Below, in pieces: positions 44,093-54,302 of a stretch of DNA of 64,000 bases (position 1 is the first letter of the stretch; each line of letters opens with the position of its first letter). The notes below the pieces were generated by a model. It had not been told where the DNA came from. It saw only the letters and a program-made list of their open reading frames with translations, and ran no database searches. The DNA comes from Ascoidea rubescens DSM 1968 (taxonomy: Eukaryota > Ascomycota > Saccharomycetes > Ascoideales > Ascoideaceae). The translations under genes and the position numbers were made by a program. The stretch is taken from the NCBI RefSeq assembly GCF_001661345.1, contig NW_017962914.1, forward strand, positions 1,390,439 to 1,454,438, written 5' to 3'.

Positions 44093-44822
44093 TTGTGATT
44101 TTAAATTGTTTTAAATTGTTTTAAATTTTTTTAATTTTTTTGTTAGTTTTAGTATGTAAGTGTATTTTGATATAATTTTTACTTTCTTTTAGATATTTAT
44201 ATAATAATTAATATTCTTTGATTTTTGTTGTGTTCAATAAGTTGCGCAGTGTTCTTGCGCGCAAGATAATCTGTAGATAAAAGTTTTTTTTAGCCGAGGG
44301 TTGCTTAAATTGCACGGGTGGGAATTATAAGCGAGTGTTTTGAGATTTTGAGCGGTTTTAACTATTTTGAATAAATTGGGTGAATAAAAAAAAGAGAAAG
44401 TATAGTATGTATTATTTGTGACATTATAATAAGAATATAGTATTAGAAATGAATAAAAGTTATGGGGTAGTTTATAATTATTTGGAAGCACTAAAAAGAA
44501 AAAATATTAGAAAGAGAATTGGACATAACAGATAAAGGAAAAACGTAAAAAAATATAAACGAACATAAAAAAAACTATAAAGAGAAAGAAAGGAAAAGAA
44601 AGGAAGGAAAAGAAAGGAAAAGATTGGATAGTGTAATATAAGATAAAACCAGCTTTTAAGGTAATATGAAATTGATATAATAGGATAAATAAATTTAAGT
44701 AAATTTAAGCAAATTTAAGCAAATTTAGATAAATTATAATTAATTAATTAATTATTAATTGATAATAAGAATATCAAGAATAAAATTTAGATAAAATAGA
44801 AAAGAAGTTATTAGGGGGAATA
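44093..44822. terminator. 3' intergenic region between convergent kinase and ATO-like genes
   Basis: AT-rich DNA that receives the 3' ends of both genes. It holds T-rich sequence after the kinase stop, AAAGGAAAAG purine repeats at about 44580-44626, a 10-bp tandem array and an AATT-rich palindromic zone near 44736-44765. No gene is seen. Confidence 0.4.
44691..44735 (+). repeat. 10-bp tandem repeat
   Basis: AAATTTAAGT, AAATTTAAGC (twice), AAATTTAGAT and a partial AAATT unit, head to tail, about 90 bp downstream of the ATO-like stop codon. Confidence 0.85.
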
Positions 44823-45653
44823 TTAAACTTTTGGAGCATGAGGCATTGGTAAAGCTCTTAGTACAAAGTAAGAGTTATCTTTTTCAGCAACACCAGCATA
44901 AGTATGGTAAAAACCAAATAAAGCAGCTATAACACCCAAGACACCACCGGCTTTAGTCAAACCGACAGATTGAGTAAATTCAGCAATACATAAGATTAGG
45001 ATAAAGAACCAGATAAAGAAGAACATTAAAAAGAAGGCCCAAGTAGATTTAAAAGTGCACAACCACATCAAGAATGCGAAAAGCACCCAACCAAACAAGA
45101 AGAAACCAAGAGCGTTATGTAATTCATCTGCAGTTGAATAAGAGGAGGTGATAGCAAAGGAATCAGATAAGATGGCGCCATAGCTTAACCAGAAGCCACC
45201 AAAGGCACCTAAAACACAACAGGCAAAAGTGTTTTCAACCACAAAACATAGCAAGCCGGCAAATAATTCAATTGCACCGCCATAAAAGAAGAAAGAGCCT
45301 ATAAGGACGTTTGGATTTGTGACGCTTCTAGCCTGACAGTTGATTAAAGAGAGAACCAAAGTGCAGAAAGAAAAACTCGACAAGCCTAAAGGAACAGGGT
45401 TGGCGTATCTGTGAACAGATGGGGCATGTAGCTTGGGGTTTAAATCTCCACCAAAGGCGTTGATAAGTTCGTGCTTATGGAAAGCTTGGTCACCAAGATA
45501 TACAATATTACCTTCACTGGTGACTTTTGTAACATTACCATTAGCGAGGTTGTTTTCAATGTGGTTTGGGGAATAAGGCTTTGGAGCACTGGAGGCTCCA
45601 GAGGCATAGCCCTTTTCGAGATCCAAAGGAAAATGGTTTTCAGGTGCAGACAT
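44823..45653 (-). CDS. Acetate/ammonium transporter family protein (GPR1/FUN34/YaaH, ADY2/ATO-like)
   Basis: A 276-residue plasma-membrane protein of the AceTr family. Yeast Ady2/Ato1 carries acetate into cells, and the Ato proteins are linked to ammonium export in ageing colonies. After a hydrophilic N-terminus of about 80 residues comes the family signature NPVPLGLSSFS, then six hydrophobic helices with a conserved GAFGGFWLSYGAI segment. The C-terminal tail is short and lacks acidic residues except near AEKDN. The open frame continues about 170 bases upstream without a better start; MSAPENHFPLDLEKG at 45653 matches the usual N-terminus of the family. Codon use is stronger and less AT-rich than in the neighbours, as in well-expressed yeast genes. 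ADY2 and the ATO2/ATO3 orthologues cannot be separated here. Confidence 0.9.
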   Translation of the reverse strand: MSAPENHFPLDLEKGYASGASSAPKPYSPNHIENNLANGNVTKVTSEGNIVYLGDQAFHKHELINAFGGDLNPKLHAPSVHRYANPVPLGLSSFSFCTLVLSLINCQARSVTNPNVLIGSFFFYGGAIELFAGLLCFVVENTFACCVLGAFGGFWLSYGAILSDSFAITSSYSTADELHNALGFFLFGWVLFAFLMWLCTFKSTWAFFLMFFFIWFFILILCIAEFTQSVGLTKAGGVLGVIAALFGFYHTYAGVAEKDNSYFVLRALPMPHAPKV

Positions 45654-47155
45654 TGTGATCAGGAATATGGAATATGGAATATGGAATATGAAATATCGGC
45701 AGAAGCAGAAGCAGAAGCAGAGAGCAGAAGAGAATATCGAGCGAGGACAGAAGATGAAACTCGAATACCTAAAAGAGTGATTCTGAGAAAGTGCTGAGAT
45801 ACAGAGCAAGAGAAACAGAAGCACAGAGGATATATGACATATTTATAGCATATTTACAACCCATTTTTAACACATCTCCAGCGTTTTTCCACCCTCGTAG
45901 CAGCGTTTTTCGAACAGCAGCAAAACTCGCATTTCCACCACAACGGCGCTTCATTGGCCTGAGCTGGAACAGCTTTTGCTCAAGTCTTGATTCTGTTCAG
46001 GAACACCGCTCGGAGCTCGACAACAGGGCTCGGACTTGTGTCATCCAAGCAGCAGTGCGGAGTCCGCGCTGCACTTCGCCAACGCTTATTCCAGAACTGG
46101 GACTATCCTGGGCTTTTCGTCGATGCAGCCCGGCTATCGCTGGACGCAGCACGTGTGGGCACTCTTCTAACACAACGCATTTGTTTGGTTTGGGGTTTTC
46201 TGCTGTTCCCCACCACGCTGCCGAACAGCCAGAGCCGTTCGGCAGGCCTGCACAACGCTCGCTACCAGAGCTCACCGCAGCGCTGGTGCTGTTTCTGCTG
46301 CCGCTGCTTCCTCTGGGACACAGAGTCGGCGCTGGTGCTGCCGCTGCTTCTCGGGTTGTGTGTGTGTTTGGAGCCTGGTGTGGCGAGGATGGGCTGGCTC
46401 GGCCGGCCAATCACAGCACGGCTGAGGTCGAGGTGCAAAAACGAACCCCTTCTCAATGCCTGTTTCTGTTTAGACTGAAATAACCTTTAAATAGCTTTTT
46501 CAAAGTTTGCAAAGAGCTTTTCATAATGCCAATTGAGCTTTTATGAAAGACCTTTCTCTTTTGTTCTTCAAAACTCTTACTTTTTGGTTCTTTTTGCGGG
46601 TTCCTTCAGCTCTGATGCAATCAGCAAACAAATAATTCCCACTGCCCAAACCAAGTCTCAAATATTTTGCTTTTACTCGAGAAATTCTCCATTAACTCAA
46701 AATAGCAACGAGATTTCCTAGTGCAAAGGTAATTCAAGTTATATCACTTGATTTTTATTCATTTTCTCTATTTACTTGCTTGCAAACTTTCTTAAATCTC
46801 TTTCCCGCCTTTCAACCATTTAACCACCACAATTTGATTTTCGTCTTAATATTTTGTAAAGTGCTTGAACTGGTTGGTTTGTATTCATGATTTTTTTGGT
46901 TTTGGTTTATCACAACAAAGTTTTTGAAATAAAAGGATAACAGGTATGAGAAAATTGAAGGAACTAGAATTATGACAGTCATTAATATTCTTATTTTCAA
47001 TTTTATCCTCTTTATACCATTTATTTTTCTAATAGTGCTCTTATCTTTTTCTTCATTCTCAAAACACACAGAAAACTAATAGCCTCATCTTCTTTTTCAG
47101 CTGTCTTTTTTCCAATTTATTCAATATTCAGTTTATTTAATTTATTCAGTTTTAA

Positions 47156-47470
47156 TTAATTTGATTTATTTAAATTTTCTTTGCTTTTCTTTCTTTTACT
47201 AACTCCCCTTCTCTTTTTTCGTGTCTTTTTTTCATTTTTATTCTCATTTACCTTAATCAAGTCAAGTAATTTATTTTCCATCCATTTAACCTCTTCCATT
47301 TTTTCATTTTCAATCAATTCAATTTTTTCTTTAGTTTTCCCATTTCCATTTCCATTTCCATTTTCATCTTCAATTAATCCAGTTAGATAATCTTTGAAAT
47401 CAAAAATCGTGCAACCATTATGAATATTTGCACTGTTATTCCTATTATTACTTCCATTTTCTTTAACCAT
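47156..47470 (-). CDS. Possible small Asn/Lys-rich protein, uncertain
   Basis: A 104-residue ATG-initiated frame in an otherwise gene-free region. The sequence is polar, with a Gly-Asn dipeptide run and a basic end (KTRKKRRGVSKRKKSK). No domain is recognised. A frame encoding one membrane helix and lacking a convenient start follows downstream on the same strand (46812-47069), so a spliced gene is conceivable, but I found no convincing splice signals. Equally it may be chance in low-complexity DNA. Confidence 0.22.
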   Translation of the reverse strand: MVKENGSNNRNNSANIHNGCTIFDFKDYLTGLIEDENGNGNGNGKTKEKIELIENEKMEEVKWMENKLLDLIKVNENKNEKKTRKKRRGVSKRKKSKENLNKSN

Positions 47471-47527
47471 TTTCTTTAACCATTAACAATTAACAATTAA
47501 ATTAATTCAATTCAGTCTTTGGTAAAG

Positions 47528-47572
47528 AAGAATAAAAATAAAAATAAAAATAAAAATAAAAATAAAAATAAA
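47528..47572 (+). repeat. (AAAAAT)n hexanucleotide repeat
   Basis: About seven perfect AAAAAT/AATAAA units in tandem, upstream of the possible small minus-strand frame. Confidence 0.9.
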
Positions 47573-48540
47573 ACATACTATTATTTATACCAGTCCTTTA
47601 AATATTTATATATATATATTTTTTTTTGCTTTAAAACTTTCCTAAAATGTCGAATTCTTTCTCTTTTTTTTAAAATTTTTCTCTTTTTTTAATATTTCTC
47701 TTTTTATTCTTTTTTTAACCAATACCCTTTATCATATCAATGTTATTCATTAAAACTGTCTAATTTAATTAGAATACAATCCATTTGAAATTTCTATTAG
47801 AGAAAAGAACAAAAAAGAACAAAAAAGAACAGAAAAAAACAGAAAAGAAAAGCAAAAAAAAAACAGCATTTAGAATTCTAAATTAATAATCAATTAATAA
47901 TTAATAACTAATAATTAATAAATCAATTATGTTCAATCACAATTTGATAATCATTGTTATTATAATCAAACTTTTCACACGTTTCTAGTATAAACGCTTT
48001 TTAATTAGTCAAAATGACTGTATCAAACATCATATCAGTGTTTTTCTAAACTATATGTATATGTATATGTATATTTATTTTGATTTTAATCAATAGCAAA
48101 AGACAACTGCCTTCTTATTCACTTATTATATAAACAATGAAATCCGAATAATGTCATCTGAATTACCAACTTATTTAATCTGAGAATTCCGTATAAAAGG
48201 AAATAGAATCTCCAGCAATTGAGAAGGATAGAAAGTCTAGAATGGGTATGCTAATACGTGAAATACCAGAGAGTATCAGTGCTAAGCATTACCTCTCCAT
48301 CTTCTATATACATCATGATGATAGAGAAGTGTCATCTTTCTTGATGGTTCTTCAATAACTCTTGATGGCGTTTGCAACGATAAACATTGTACGAAAAGTG
48401 GAAAAAGGCAGGCGAAAGTGGAAGTGTGGACGATGAGCAAAGGATCAATGACTTAAGCTCACCAGAACCAGCTATTTCTTCTCTTCCCCCTTTTCCTTTT
48501 TATCATCATCATCATCTTCTTCTTCTTCTTTATCTTCAAA

Positions 48541-49554
48541 ATGGTCAGAGTAGCAGTGGGCCAGTTGTCCTCCACCTCGTCGTTATCCACCAATGTCAAA
48601 GCTGTGCTTTCGTTGATTCACAGAGCACTGTCTGTGGGTGCTGAGATCTTGTTTCTTCCTGAGGCCTCAGACTACATTTCTCGAGACGCAAAACACTCGT
48701 TGAAGATAGCCAGGTCGATTGAGGACTCTGTTTTTGTCAAAAGAATAGGCCTTGAGCTCCAGAGCCTTGACACAAAGCACAGGTCGCTAGAGGTGTGTGT
48801 GGGAGTCCACGAACCTAACAATGTTCTTCACGCCCAGCAGTTGAAAAGCAAAGAAAACAAAGAAAGCAAAGAAAGCAAAGAAAACAAAGAAAGCAAAGAT
48901 AATGGCACTCCTAAAGTCAAAAACACATTGCTCTACTTCAGTAAAGCAGGCAGAATCGTCTCCAGCTACCAGAAGCTCCATCTCTACGACGTGAACATCA
49001 CCAATGGCCCCATCATGAAGGAGTCCAACTCAGTTGAAAGAGGTGCATTCATCCATCAGCCCTTTCAGAGTGCAGCAGGAGTATTGGGCCTAGGTATCTG
49101 CTACGATGTTCGATTCCCTGAATTGGCCCTCAAGTTGAGATCCAGAGGAGCTCAGATCTTGACCTTTCCCTCAGCGTTCAACACCAAGACAGGAGCAGCT
49201 CACTGGGAGCTTTTGGGCAGGGCCAGGGCCATCGACACCCAGTGTTTTGTTGTGATGCCAGCGCAAAAGGGGAAACACAATGTCAACATCGAAGACGACG
49301 ACGAGGGCAATGTCGTTGCAGTTGAGCCCACAGGAAAGAAGATCACCAGAGTCAGCTACGGTCATTCTTGCATCATCGACCCCTGGGGCACTGTGTTGGC
49401 CCAATGCTCTGATGTGAATTACAACAATGACGAGCCTGATTTGTGTGTTGCAGACGTCGACCTTGCTGCATTGAAGAAGGTGAGAGAGGACATTCCTCTC
49501 TGGGACCACAGAAGAACAGATATCTTTGGCGAGTATTTGTTCAACGACAGCTGA
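48541..49554 (+). CDS. NIT2: Deaminated glutathione amidase, Nit2-like nitrilase-family enzyme
   Basis: A 337-residue carbon-nitrogen hydrolase. Nit2 hydrolyses deaminated glutathione, a side product of transaminases, and so acts in metabolite repair. The catalytic triad of the superfamily is complete: Glu in LFLPEASDY, Lys in YQKLHLYDV and Cys in GICYDVRFPEL. The conserved HWELLGRARAIDTQCFV and IIDPWGTVLA also fit. Its closest resemblance is to S. cerevisiae Nit2. A Lys/Glu/Ser repeat (KENKESKESKENKESK, about residues 102-119) inserts before the NTLLYFS strand and looks like expanded GAAAGCAAA repeats. Base composition is about 50% GC, far from the AT-rich neighbours. The single in-frame CTG I noticed (near residue 30) falls where yeast Nit2 has Ile, which fits Leu better than Ser. 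Confidence 0.93.
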   Translation: MVRVAVGQLSSTSSLSTNVKAVLSLIHRALSVGAEILFLPEASDYISRDAKHSLKIARSIEDSVFVKRIGLELQSLDTKHRSLEVCVGVHEPNNVLHAQQLKSKENKESKESKENKESKDNGTPKVKNTLLYFSKAGRIVSSYQKLHLYDVNITNGPIMKESNSVERGAFIHQPFQSAAGVLGLGICYDVRFPELALKLRSRGAQILTFPSAFNTKTGAAHWELLGRARAIDTQCFVVMPAQKGKHNVNIEDDDEGNVVAVEPTGKKITRVSYGHSCIIDPWGTVLAQCSDVNYNNDEPDLCVADVDLAALKKVREDIPLWDHRRTDIFGEYLFNDS

Positions 49555-49593
49555 AATATACCAAGCATGTTTTAGTTTGATTAAAGTAGATCA

Positions 49594-49655
49594 ATTAGAT
49601 TAGATTACATTAGATTAAATTAGATTAGATTAGATTAGATTCGATTTGATTCGAT
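49594..49655 (+). repeat. ATTAG/GATTA 5-bp tandem repeat
   Basis: Degenerate then perfect TTAGA units between NIT2 and UFO1, ending in TTCGATTTGATTCGATT variants. Confidence 0.8.
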
Positions 49656-49850
49656 TAACATTACACCAACTTTAATTGATTTAACTTGTCTAACTTAAAA
49701 ATTAATTTATTATATTGCTTTCTCTTTCAAGACATTGCCGCCCCTTTATAATGAAATTTTTATTTTCTTGTATTTTTCACTCCATCCATATGTCTTTCAA
49801 TTTCAATTTGACACTTCTCACTATCTTATCCAGCTATTATACCACCAGCA

Positions 49851-52694
49851 ATGTCCTTAGCTAGCAAAACGAAAAATGTTCTGTTTCCTAAGATTGCCTC
49901 TCGCTCTCTTTGTATTTATGACTTACCCATCGACATAATCATTCAAATTCTTTCACTTTTAGACCCTGATACTTTAGATACCATTGGGCTAATTGATTCC
50001 TTTTTTAACGATTTAGTAATTAACAACAGAATTTGGTTCAATATGTTTAAGTATAATTTTTCAATTAGAAATTCTTTATTAAACCAAAAGATATATAATA
50101 TCAGCCAAAAGATTCCTGCAAACAATAAAAAAAAATTATTATTGCAAAATGAACTAAATCAAAATTTAATTGATTCAAATTATAAAATATTATTCAGGTT
50201 TCCAAGTTTATCAAATTCAGTTTATTGGAAATTTGAATATTTAATTAGAAACCAATTTATAAATGAATTTTTAAAGAAAAAAAATTTCAAGAAAAATAAT
50301 AAATTATCAAAATCTTCAAAAAAATTCCTTTTAAACAAATCTCCAAATTTGTTGGTCTCATCATATAAGATTAATAATAATGATAATATTGATAACATTT
50401 ATTGTGATTTCAATAATGATATTCTACATCTATTCAGTTCCAGAAGTTATAATTTAAATACTTTAACATTAAGACAAGGGAAATCAAATTATTTACAAAA
50501 TTGTTTATTAAGAAATATTAATAACAATACAATTAACTACAACCATAATAATATTATTAACAACAATATTGATGATATTGACAATGATTTAAACGAAAAC
50601 GAAAATGAAAATGAAAATGAAAATGATAATGAAAATGAGAATGAAAATTTAATTACTTGTTTTAAAATGAGTAAGAATTACTTATTAATTTGTAATTATT
50701 ATGGTAGAATCTATTTAAAAAATTATTACAAGTTGAATGAGAGAAATTTGAATTTTAGTTATAAAAATTTTGATTATTTTAAACTTTGCGAGCACTTAAA
50801 TAAGATCCCGATAACAAGTGTTAAAATCAATCAATTATCAAAATTCAATTATAAAAAATCTAAAAATTTAATCAATAATAATAACACTTATAATGAGAGT
50901 AAATTTATTGATTTCATTTCAGGTGATTACCTTGGTAATGTCTATCTTTGGGGAATAAATGAATTGAAGAATAATAGAATTTTACTAAAATTTAATATTA
51001 ATGACAAACTTGATTTCAATACAATGATTAATGAATATAATGATAATCATAAAGATAAAGAAAAACAAAAAAAGAAACAAAAATTTTATCCAATTTTAAA
51101 GATTGAAAGTAATTTTAAAAGATATGTTATAATTGAATCGATTAATCTATGCTTATTTTTGATTGAATTAATTCCTACTAATTATACGGCAGAGAATGGG
51201 AATTTTTATGATTATAGTATTAGGATGATTAATAAAGAAGAATTAGACCTCAAGATTAATCCAAATGTTATAAAATTAAATTATGATGATATTAATAATG
51301 ATAACAATGATAATAACGATAATATTGATAATAATTATACATATTCAAGTGTATTAAAATTAGTAAGAGGAAAAGAGAAAAAACTTCAAACATTTTTAAA
51401 AGTTGATTATAATGCTAGAAAGATAATTTATTGTTTTGAAGATAATATATTGATTAAACATTTTAGTAAAGAGAAAAAATCTTATTTTATGGATTGTAAA
51501 TTAAAAGATGATGATTTGAGCGTAAAAGAATATATAATTCAGGTGAAGATAATTAATAATTATGACAATGGTTATGAGAATGGTAAAATAGCAGGAGAAA
51601 ATAGTGGTTTAATTGGGATATTGTTTAATACGGGGAAGATATTGATCAGTGGAATTAACAATGATCACTATAATTATCATTATAATGATCAGAATAATAA
51701 TAATAATAATAATGATAATAATGATGAAAGTGAGGATCCATTAATTATAAAAGTGTATCCAAATTATTTAAATGATAATTCCCGATTTAATAACGATATA
51801 AAATTGATTCCAATTACTAGAATTGATTTCAATAAATTGATTTTAGTTGCCAGTTCATATAATGGGAATTTTTTAATAATTAATATTTTAAATGGAGAAA
51901 TTTTGAAGGAGATTAACAATAAAATTGATAGAAAACTATTGAATGATAATTTTAATAACGAGGTTAACAATGGGATTAATAATGGTATTGAAGATTCATT
52001 AATTGCTACTACATGTATCAAATTGAATGAGTTTAAGTTTTCGATTAATGAGGAAGATAAAGAAAATGAGAAAAAATACCTTATTAATGGAATTATCGTT
52101 TTAAATAATATAGTTGAGTATTTCCAAATTTCGTTTAATAACTCATTTAACAATTTGTCGAATTTTAGTAAAAACAATCTTAATAAGAAGAATGGGGTTG
52201 GTAAAAAATTGAATCAAAGAAGGATAAACAATTTCAATGAGTTTGAACAATTGGAAGAGATGAAGGAATACCACCATGATGAGATGAAGAAACGAGAGTT
52301 GGTCAACAAAATCTACAAGATGAATGGGATAGGGCACGACGAGGAGTTGGACGAAAACGAGCAGCTCAGATTGGCGATAGCCATGAGTGAAAGTCTCCAG
52401 TTGCAAGAAAAGTTGAATGGTGGAAATGGTGAAAGTGGTGGATATGGCACAGATCAAAAACACGATCAGAGCTCGAAGAAGTTCGAGAGAGACTACGAAG
52501 CGGAAATGATTGAACGGGCAATCGCTCTTTCGATTCTAGAGTCGAACAACCCGCGGAATACGCACGAGATATACGATCCCACGCATTTCGAGGGGACTTC
52601 CGGCGATCACGGCGGCTATGACGACATTGATGCCGAAGACGACGAAGAACGGCAGCTCCAACGGGTGCTTGCGTTGAGCCGTCGGGAGCAGTGA
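49851..52694 (+). CDS. UFO1: F-box protein with C-terminal ubiquitin-interacting motifs (Ufo1-like)
   Basis: A 947-residue predicted SCF substrate adaptor. An F-box near the N-terminus (about residues 22-65) reads IYDLPIDIIIQILSLLDPDTL. The middle (about 130-790) is long, Asn-rich and weakly repetitive, with strand-like segments such as DFISGDYLGNVYLWGIN that suggest a degenerate WD40 propeller. The C-terminus has three ubiquitin-interacting motifs: EQLRLAIAMSESLQ (near 836), MIERAIALSILES (near 886) and ERQLQRVLALSRRE (near 932). F-box, WD40 and three UIMs in this order is the architecture of S. cerevisiae Ufo1, which targets Ho endonuclease and others and is itself turned over with help from its UIMs. 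Composition jumps from about 20% to 60% GC near 52260, so the UIM region lies in a different base context. Confidence 0.83.
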   Translation: MSLASKTKNVLFPKIASRSLCIYDLPIDIIIQILSLLDPDTLDTIGLIDSFFNDLVINNRIWFNMFKYNFSIRNSLLNQKIYNISQKIPANNKKKLLLQNELNQNLIDSNYKILFRFPSLSNSVYWKFEYLIRNQFINEFLKKKNFKKNNKLSKSSKKFLLNKSPNLLVSSYKINNNDNIDNIYCDFNNDILHLFSSRSYNLNTLTLRQGKSNYLQNCLLRNINNNTINYNHNNIINNNIDDIDNDLNENENENENENDNENENENLITCFKMSKNYLLICNYYGRIYLKNYYKLNERNLNFSYKNFDYFKLCEHLNKIPITSVKINQLSKFNYKKSKNLINNNNTYNESKFIDFISGDYLGNVYLWGINELKNNRILLKFNINDKLDFNTMINEYNDNHKDKEKQKKKQKFYPILKIESNFKRYVIIESINLCLFLIELIPTNYTAENGNFYDYSIRMINKEELDLKINPNVIKLNYDDINNDNNDNNDNIDNNYTYSSVLKLVRGKEKKLQTFLKVDYNARKIIYCFEDNILIKHFSKEKKSYFMDCKLKDDDLSVKEYIIQVKIINNYDNGYENGKIAGENSGLIGILFNTGKILISGINNDHYNYHYNDQNNNNNNNDNNDESEDPLIIKVYPNYLNDNSRFNNDIKLIPITRIDFNKLILVASSYNGNFLIINILNGEILKEINNKIDRKLLNDNFNNEVNNGINNGIEDSLIATTCIKLNEFKFSINEEDKENEKKYLINGIIVLNNIVEYFQISFNNSFNNLSNFSKNNLNKKNGVGKKLNQRRINNFNEFEQLEEMKEYHHDEMKKRELVNKIYKMNGIGHDEELDENEQLRLAIAMSESLQLQEKLNGGNGESGGYGTDQKHDQSSKKFERDYEAEMIERAIALSILESNNPRNTHEIYDPTHFEGTSGDHGGYDDIDAEDDEERQLQRVLALSRREQ

Positions 52695-53109
52695 GCCAAG
52701 GGTTAGCCGAGGGCTATCCGGTGCTGAGGTATTTTTGCAGGCATTTTGTGGGTGATCCGGCAAAACAACAGCAGTTTTTGGCGCCAAAAGCACCAGAAGT
52801 GAGCAATTGTGTGTCATCTATGGACTTGCAAGTGATGCTTTTTCGAAAGGTACTAGTTCTTCTCTAGCTCGATCGTGGGCCTGGGGCTGCGTTTGAATTG
52901 CCCCCCATTGCCCTTTTAGTCCCAGCTGGGGATGGAGATAAGCTGCAGAAAGAGGAGATTGACACATCCAACATCTGACAGCGTTTCACTGATAAGGCCC
53001 TTCAGAAACCATATAAAAAGCCCACTTTCGCCCTCTTTCCTTTCTTTTGTTTCTCTCCAACTCTTTAGCACTCTCTCTATATCTCTTACATTCTTCTGTT
53101 GCTCTCACA
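52695..53109. promoter_or_regulatory. Intergenic region, FMP46 promoter
   Basis: GC-rich continuation of the island that covers the UFO1 3' end, to about 52960. It then shifts to a C/T-rich leader (53020-53109) in front of the FMP46 start. No other gene is seen. Confidence 0.4.
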
Positions 53110-53818
53110 ATGTCTATGATCAGAACTTTACAACACTCTAATGATATCATCACTATCTTGTATGTCTCGGTTCCTTGTTATTCTCGGTTATGTCATATCA
53201 CCTTGCAAGCTGACTAACTTACTAACTTACTAATTTACTAACTCTCTATAAAGCCATTCTACCCAAAATTTGAAATCAATTCAATTGTTGAAAACTCTAA
53301 GAAAATACCAATTTGCTCATCCTAATGCTCAAAGGTCTTACAATAAAAAGATCTTTTTCGGTTTGTTTACCAGGAAAATCTCGAATGATGACCATGAAAA
53401 GACAAGATATGATTTGGATATCAAATCCGATTTCATTCCAACTTTTGATCAATTAACTTCGATCTATAACACAATTCAAATTAATACAATGTGCAAAAAA
53501 ACTTTTATAACCTCATTCCCTTTTTTAATCAAAGATCATCCTCACTTGAGTAACATCAAAATTAACGATATTAATGATAAAAATATTTATAAAATTAAAG
53601 TCTCTGATATTGTTTTGCCAAAGAGAAACGAATACAACTATTTAATATCAAACAACTCCTTTGATGACTTGGTTAAACAAAATTATTTCAATCCTCCTTT
53701 GGTTGTCGATTGGACAAACAATTTAATTTGCTCAAACAAAGAAGACTTTAAATCAAAAATCTTAAATCATTATCAAAATCACTATTTAGATGATGAACTT
53801 GTTAAACTCGCAGACTAA
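53110..53818 (+). CDS. FMP46: Fmp46-like mitochondrial redox-fold protein, one intron
   Basis: A spliced gene. Exon 1 is 53110-53159, the intron is 53160-53253, and exon 2 is 53254-53818, giving 204 residues. Joining reads MSMIRTLQHSNDIITIF, then HSTQNLKSIQLLKTL. Yeast Fmp46 has the corresponding WKTLQ---TISLF and NIKSQKCLQLLK. Other shared points are FIPTFDQL (FPTWDQL in yeast) and VVDWTNNLICSNKEDF (VDWENKLVGNEPADI). Fmp46 is a mitochondrial protein with a predicted thioredoxin-like fold and unknown reaction. The Cys of the yeast NIKSQKC segment is absent here (NLKSIQLL), so a redox role is less certain in this copy. Splicing is needed, because exon 2 alone has no ATG near its start. Confidence 0.85.
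53160..53253 (+). other. FMP46 intron (94 nt)
   Basis: Begins GTATGT and ends AAAG. Two exact TACTAAC branch-point boxes (53220 and 53236) and two near matches lie just upstream of the 3' splice site. Splicing keeps frame and restores the Fmp46 N-terminus. Confidence 0.88.
53212..53243 (+). repeat. Four 8-bp units containing the branch-point sequence
   Basis: GACTAACT, TACTAACT, TACTAATT and TACTAACT run head to tail inside the FMP46 intron, so the branch-point box itself is the repeat unit. Confidence 0.92.
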
Positions 53819-54302
53819 TGATCAGTCTTCTCAAATCTATTTTTAAAAACATTTCAGCAAACCAATTTATTGTTTTGCTATAAACTTCCTATAACTATAA
53901 TTATTTATATTATATTCTCTTATTAACTATTCTGACAATATTCTTTAATTTTCTTACTTCATCTTAACTTATCCTCTTTTTTTTCTTTTATATACATATA
54001 ATTTTTTTTATTAAAATCGTTATATAATTATAAACTAAATTATAAAGGTCAAAACCTTGATAAATAAATAAATAAATAAATACACACATATAAAATTAAC
54101 TAATAAATATTAAATATAGCTAAAAAATAATTAAATATATTAATCGTAAGATAGAATAGGACAAAATAGAATAGAATAGGACACATATAAAAATAAATAG
54201 AATAGAATAGGACACATATAAAAATAAATAAAACAAAAAGCAAAAACAAAAATCGAATATTTTATTGAAATGAACTTCTTAGCATCAGTATTGATATTAA
54301 TA
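53819..54302. terminator. 3' intergenic region between convergent FMP46 and FAA2-like genes
   Basis: AT-rich, with T-rich sequence after FMP46, AAATA repeats near 54060-54080 and a 31-bp tandem duplication. No gene is seen. Confidence 0.4.
54165..54229 (+). repeat. 31-bp direct tandem duplication
   Basis: The unit AATAGAATAGAATAGGACAC plus 11 following bases is present twice with a period of 31 bp. It lies just downstream of the FAA2-like stop codon. Confidence 0.88.

Larger units (their letters stand above)
45654..48540. promoter_or_regulatory. 2.9 kb divergent region between the ATO-like gene and NIT2
   Basis: Starts with GGAATAT repeats at 45662-45690 close to the ATO-like ATG. A strong GC island follows (about 45890-46450; the line 46261-46320 is 63% GC), with stop-poor frames on both strands and no recognisable product. 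Beyond 46500 the DNA is AT-rich and holds a possible small Asn/Lys-rich frame at 47156-47470 and an (AAAAAT)n run. AT-rich sequence with TATATATA (47608) and TATATG repeats (48050-48075) continues up to NIT2. Confidence 0.45.

Noticed and set aside
45791-46483. 230-residue plus-strand and 137-residue minus-strand frames over the ATO-like promoter
   Set aside because: Several frames on both strands are open at once because the DNA is up to 63% GC. The peptides are Ala/Arg/Leu mixtures without domains.
46812-47069. 85-residue minus-strand frame with one hydrophobic helix
   Set aside because: It has GTG rather than ATG at its start. I found no convincing 5' splice site joining it to the frame at 47156-47470. 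Too weak to list as a gene.
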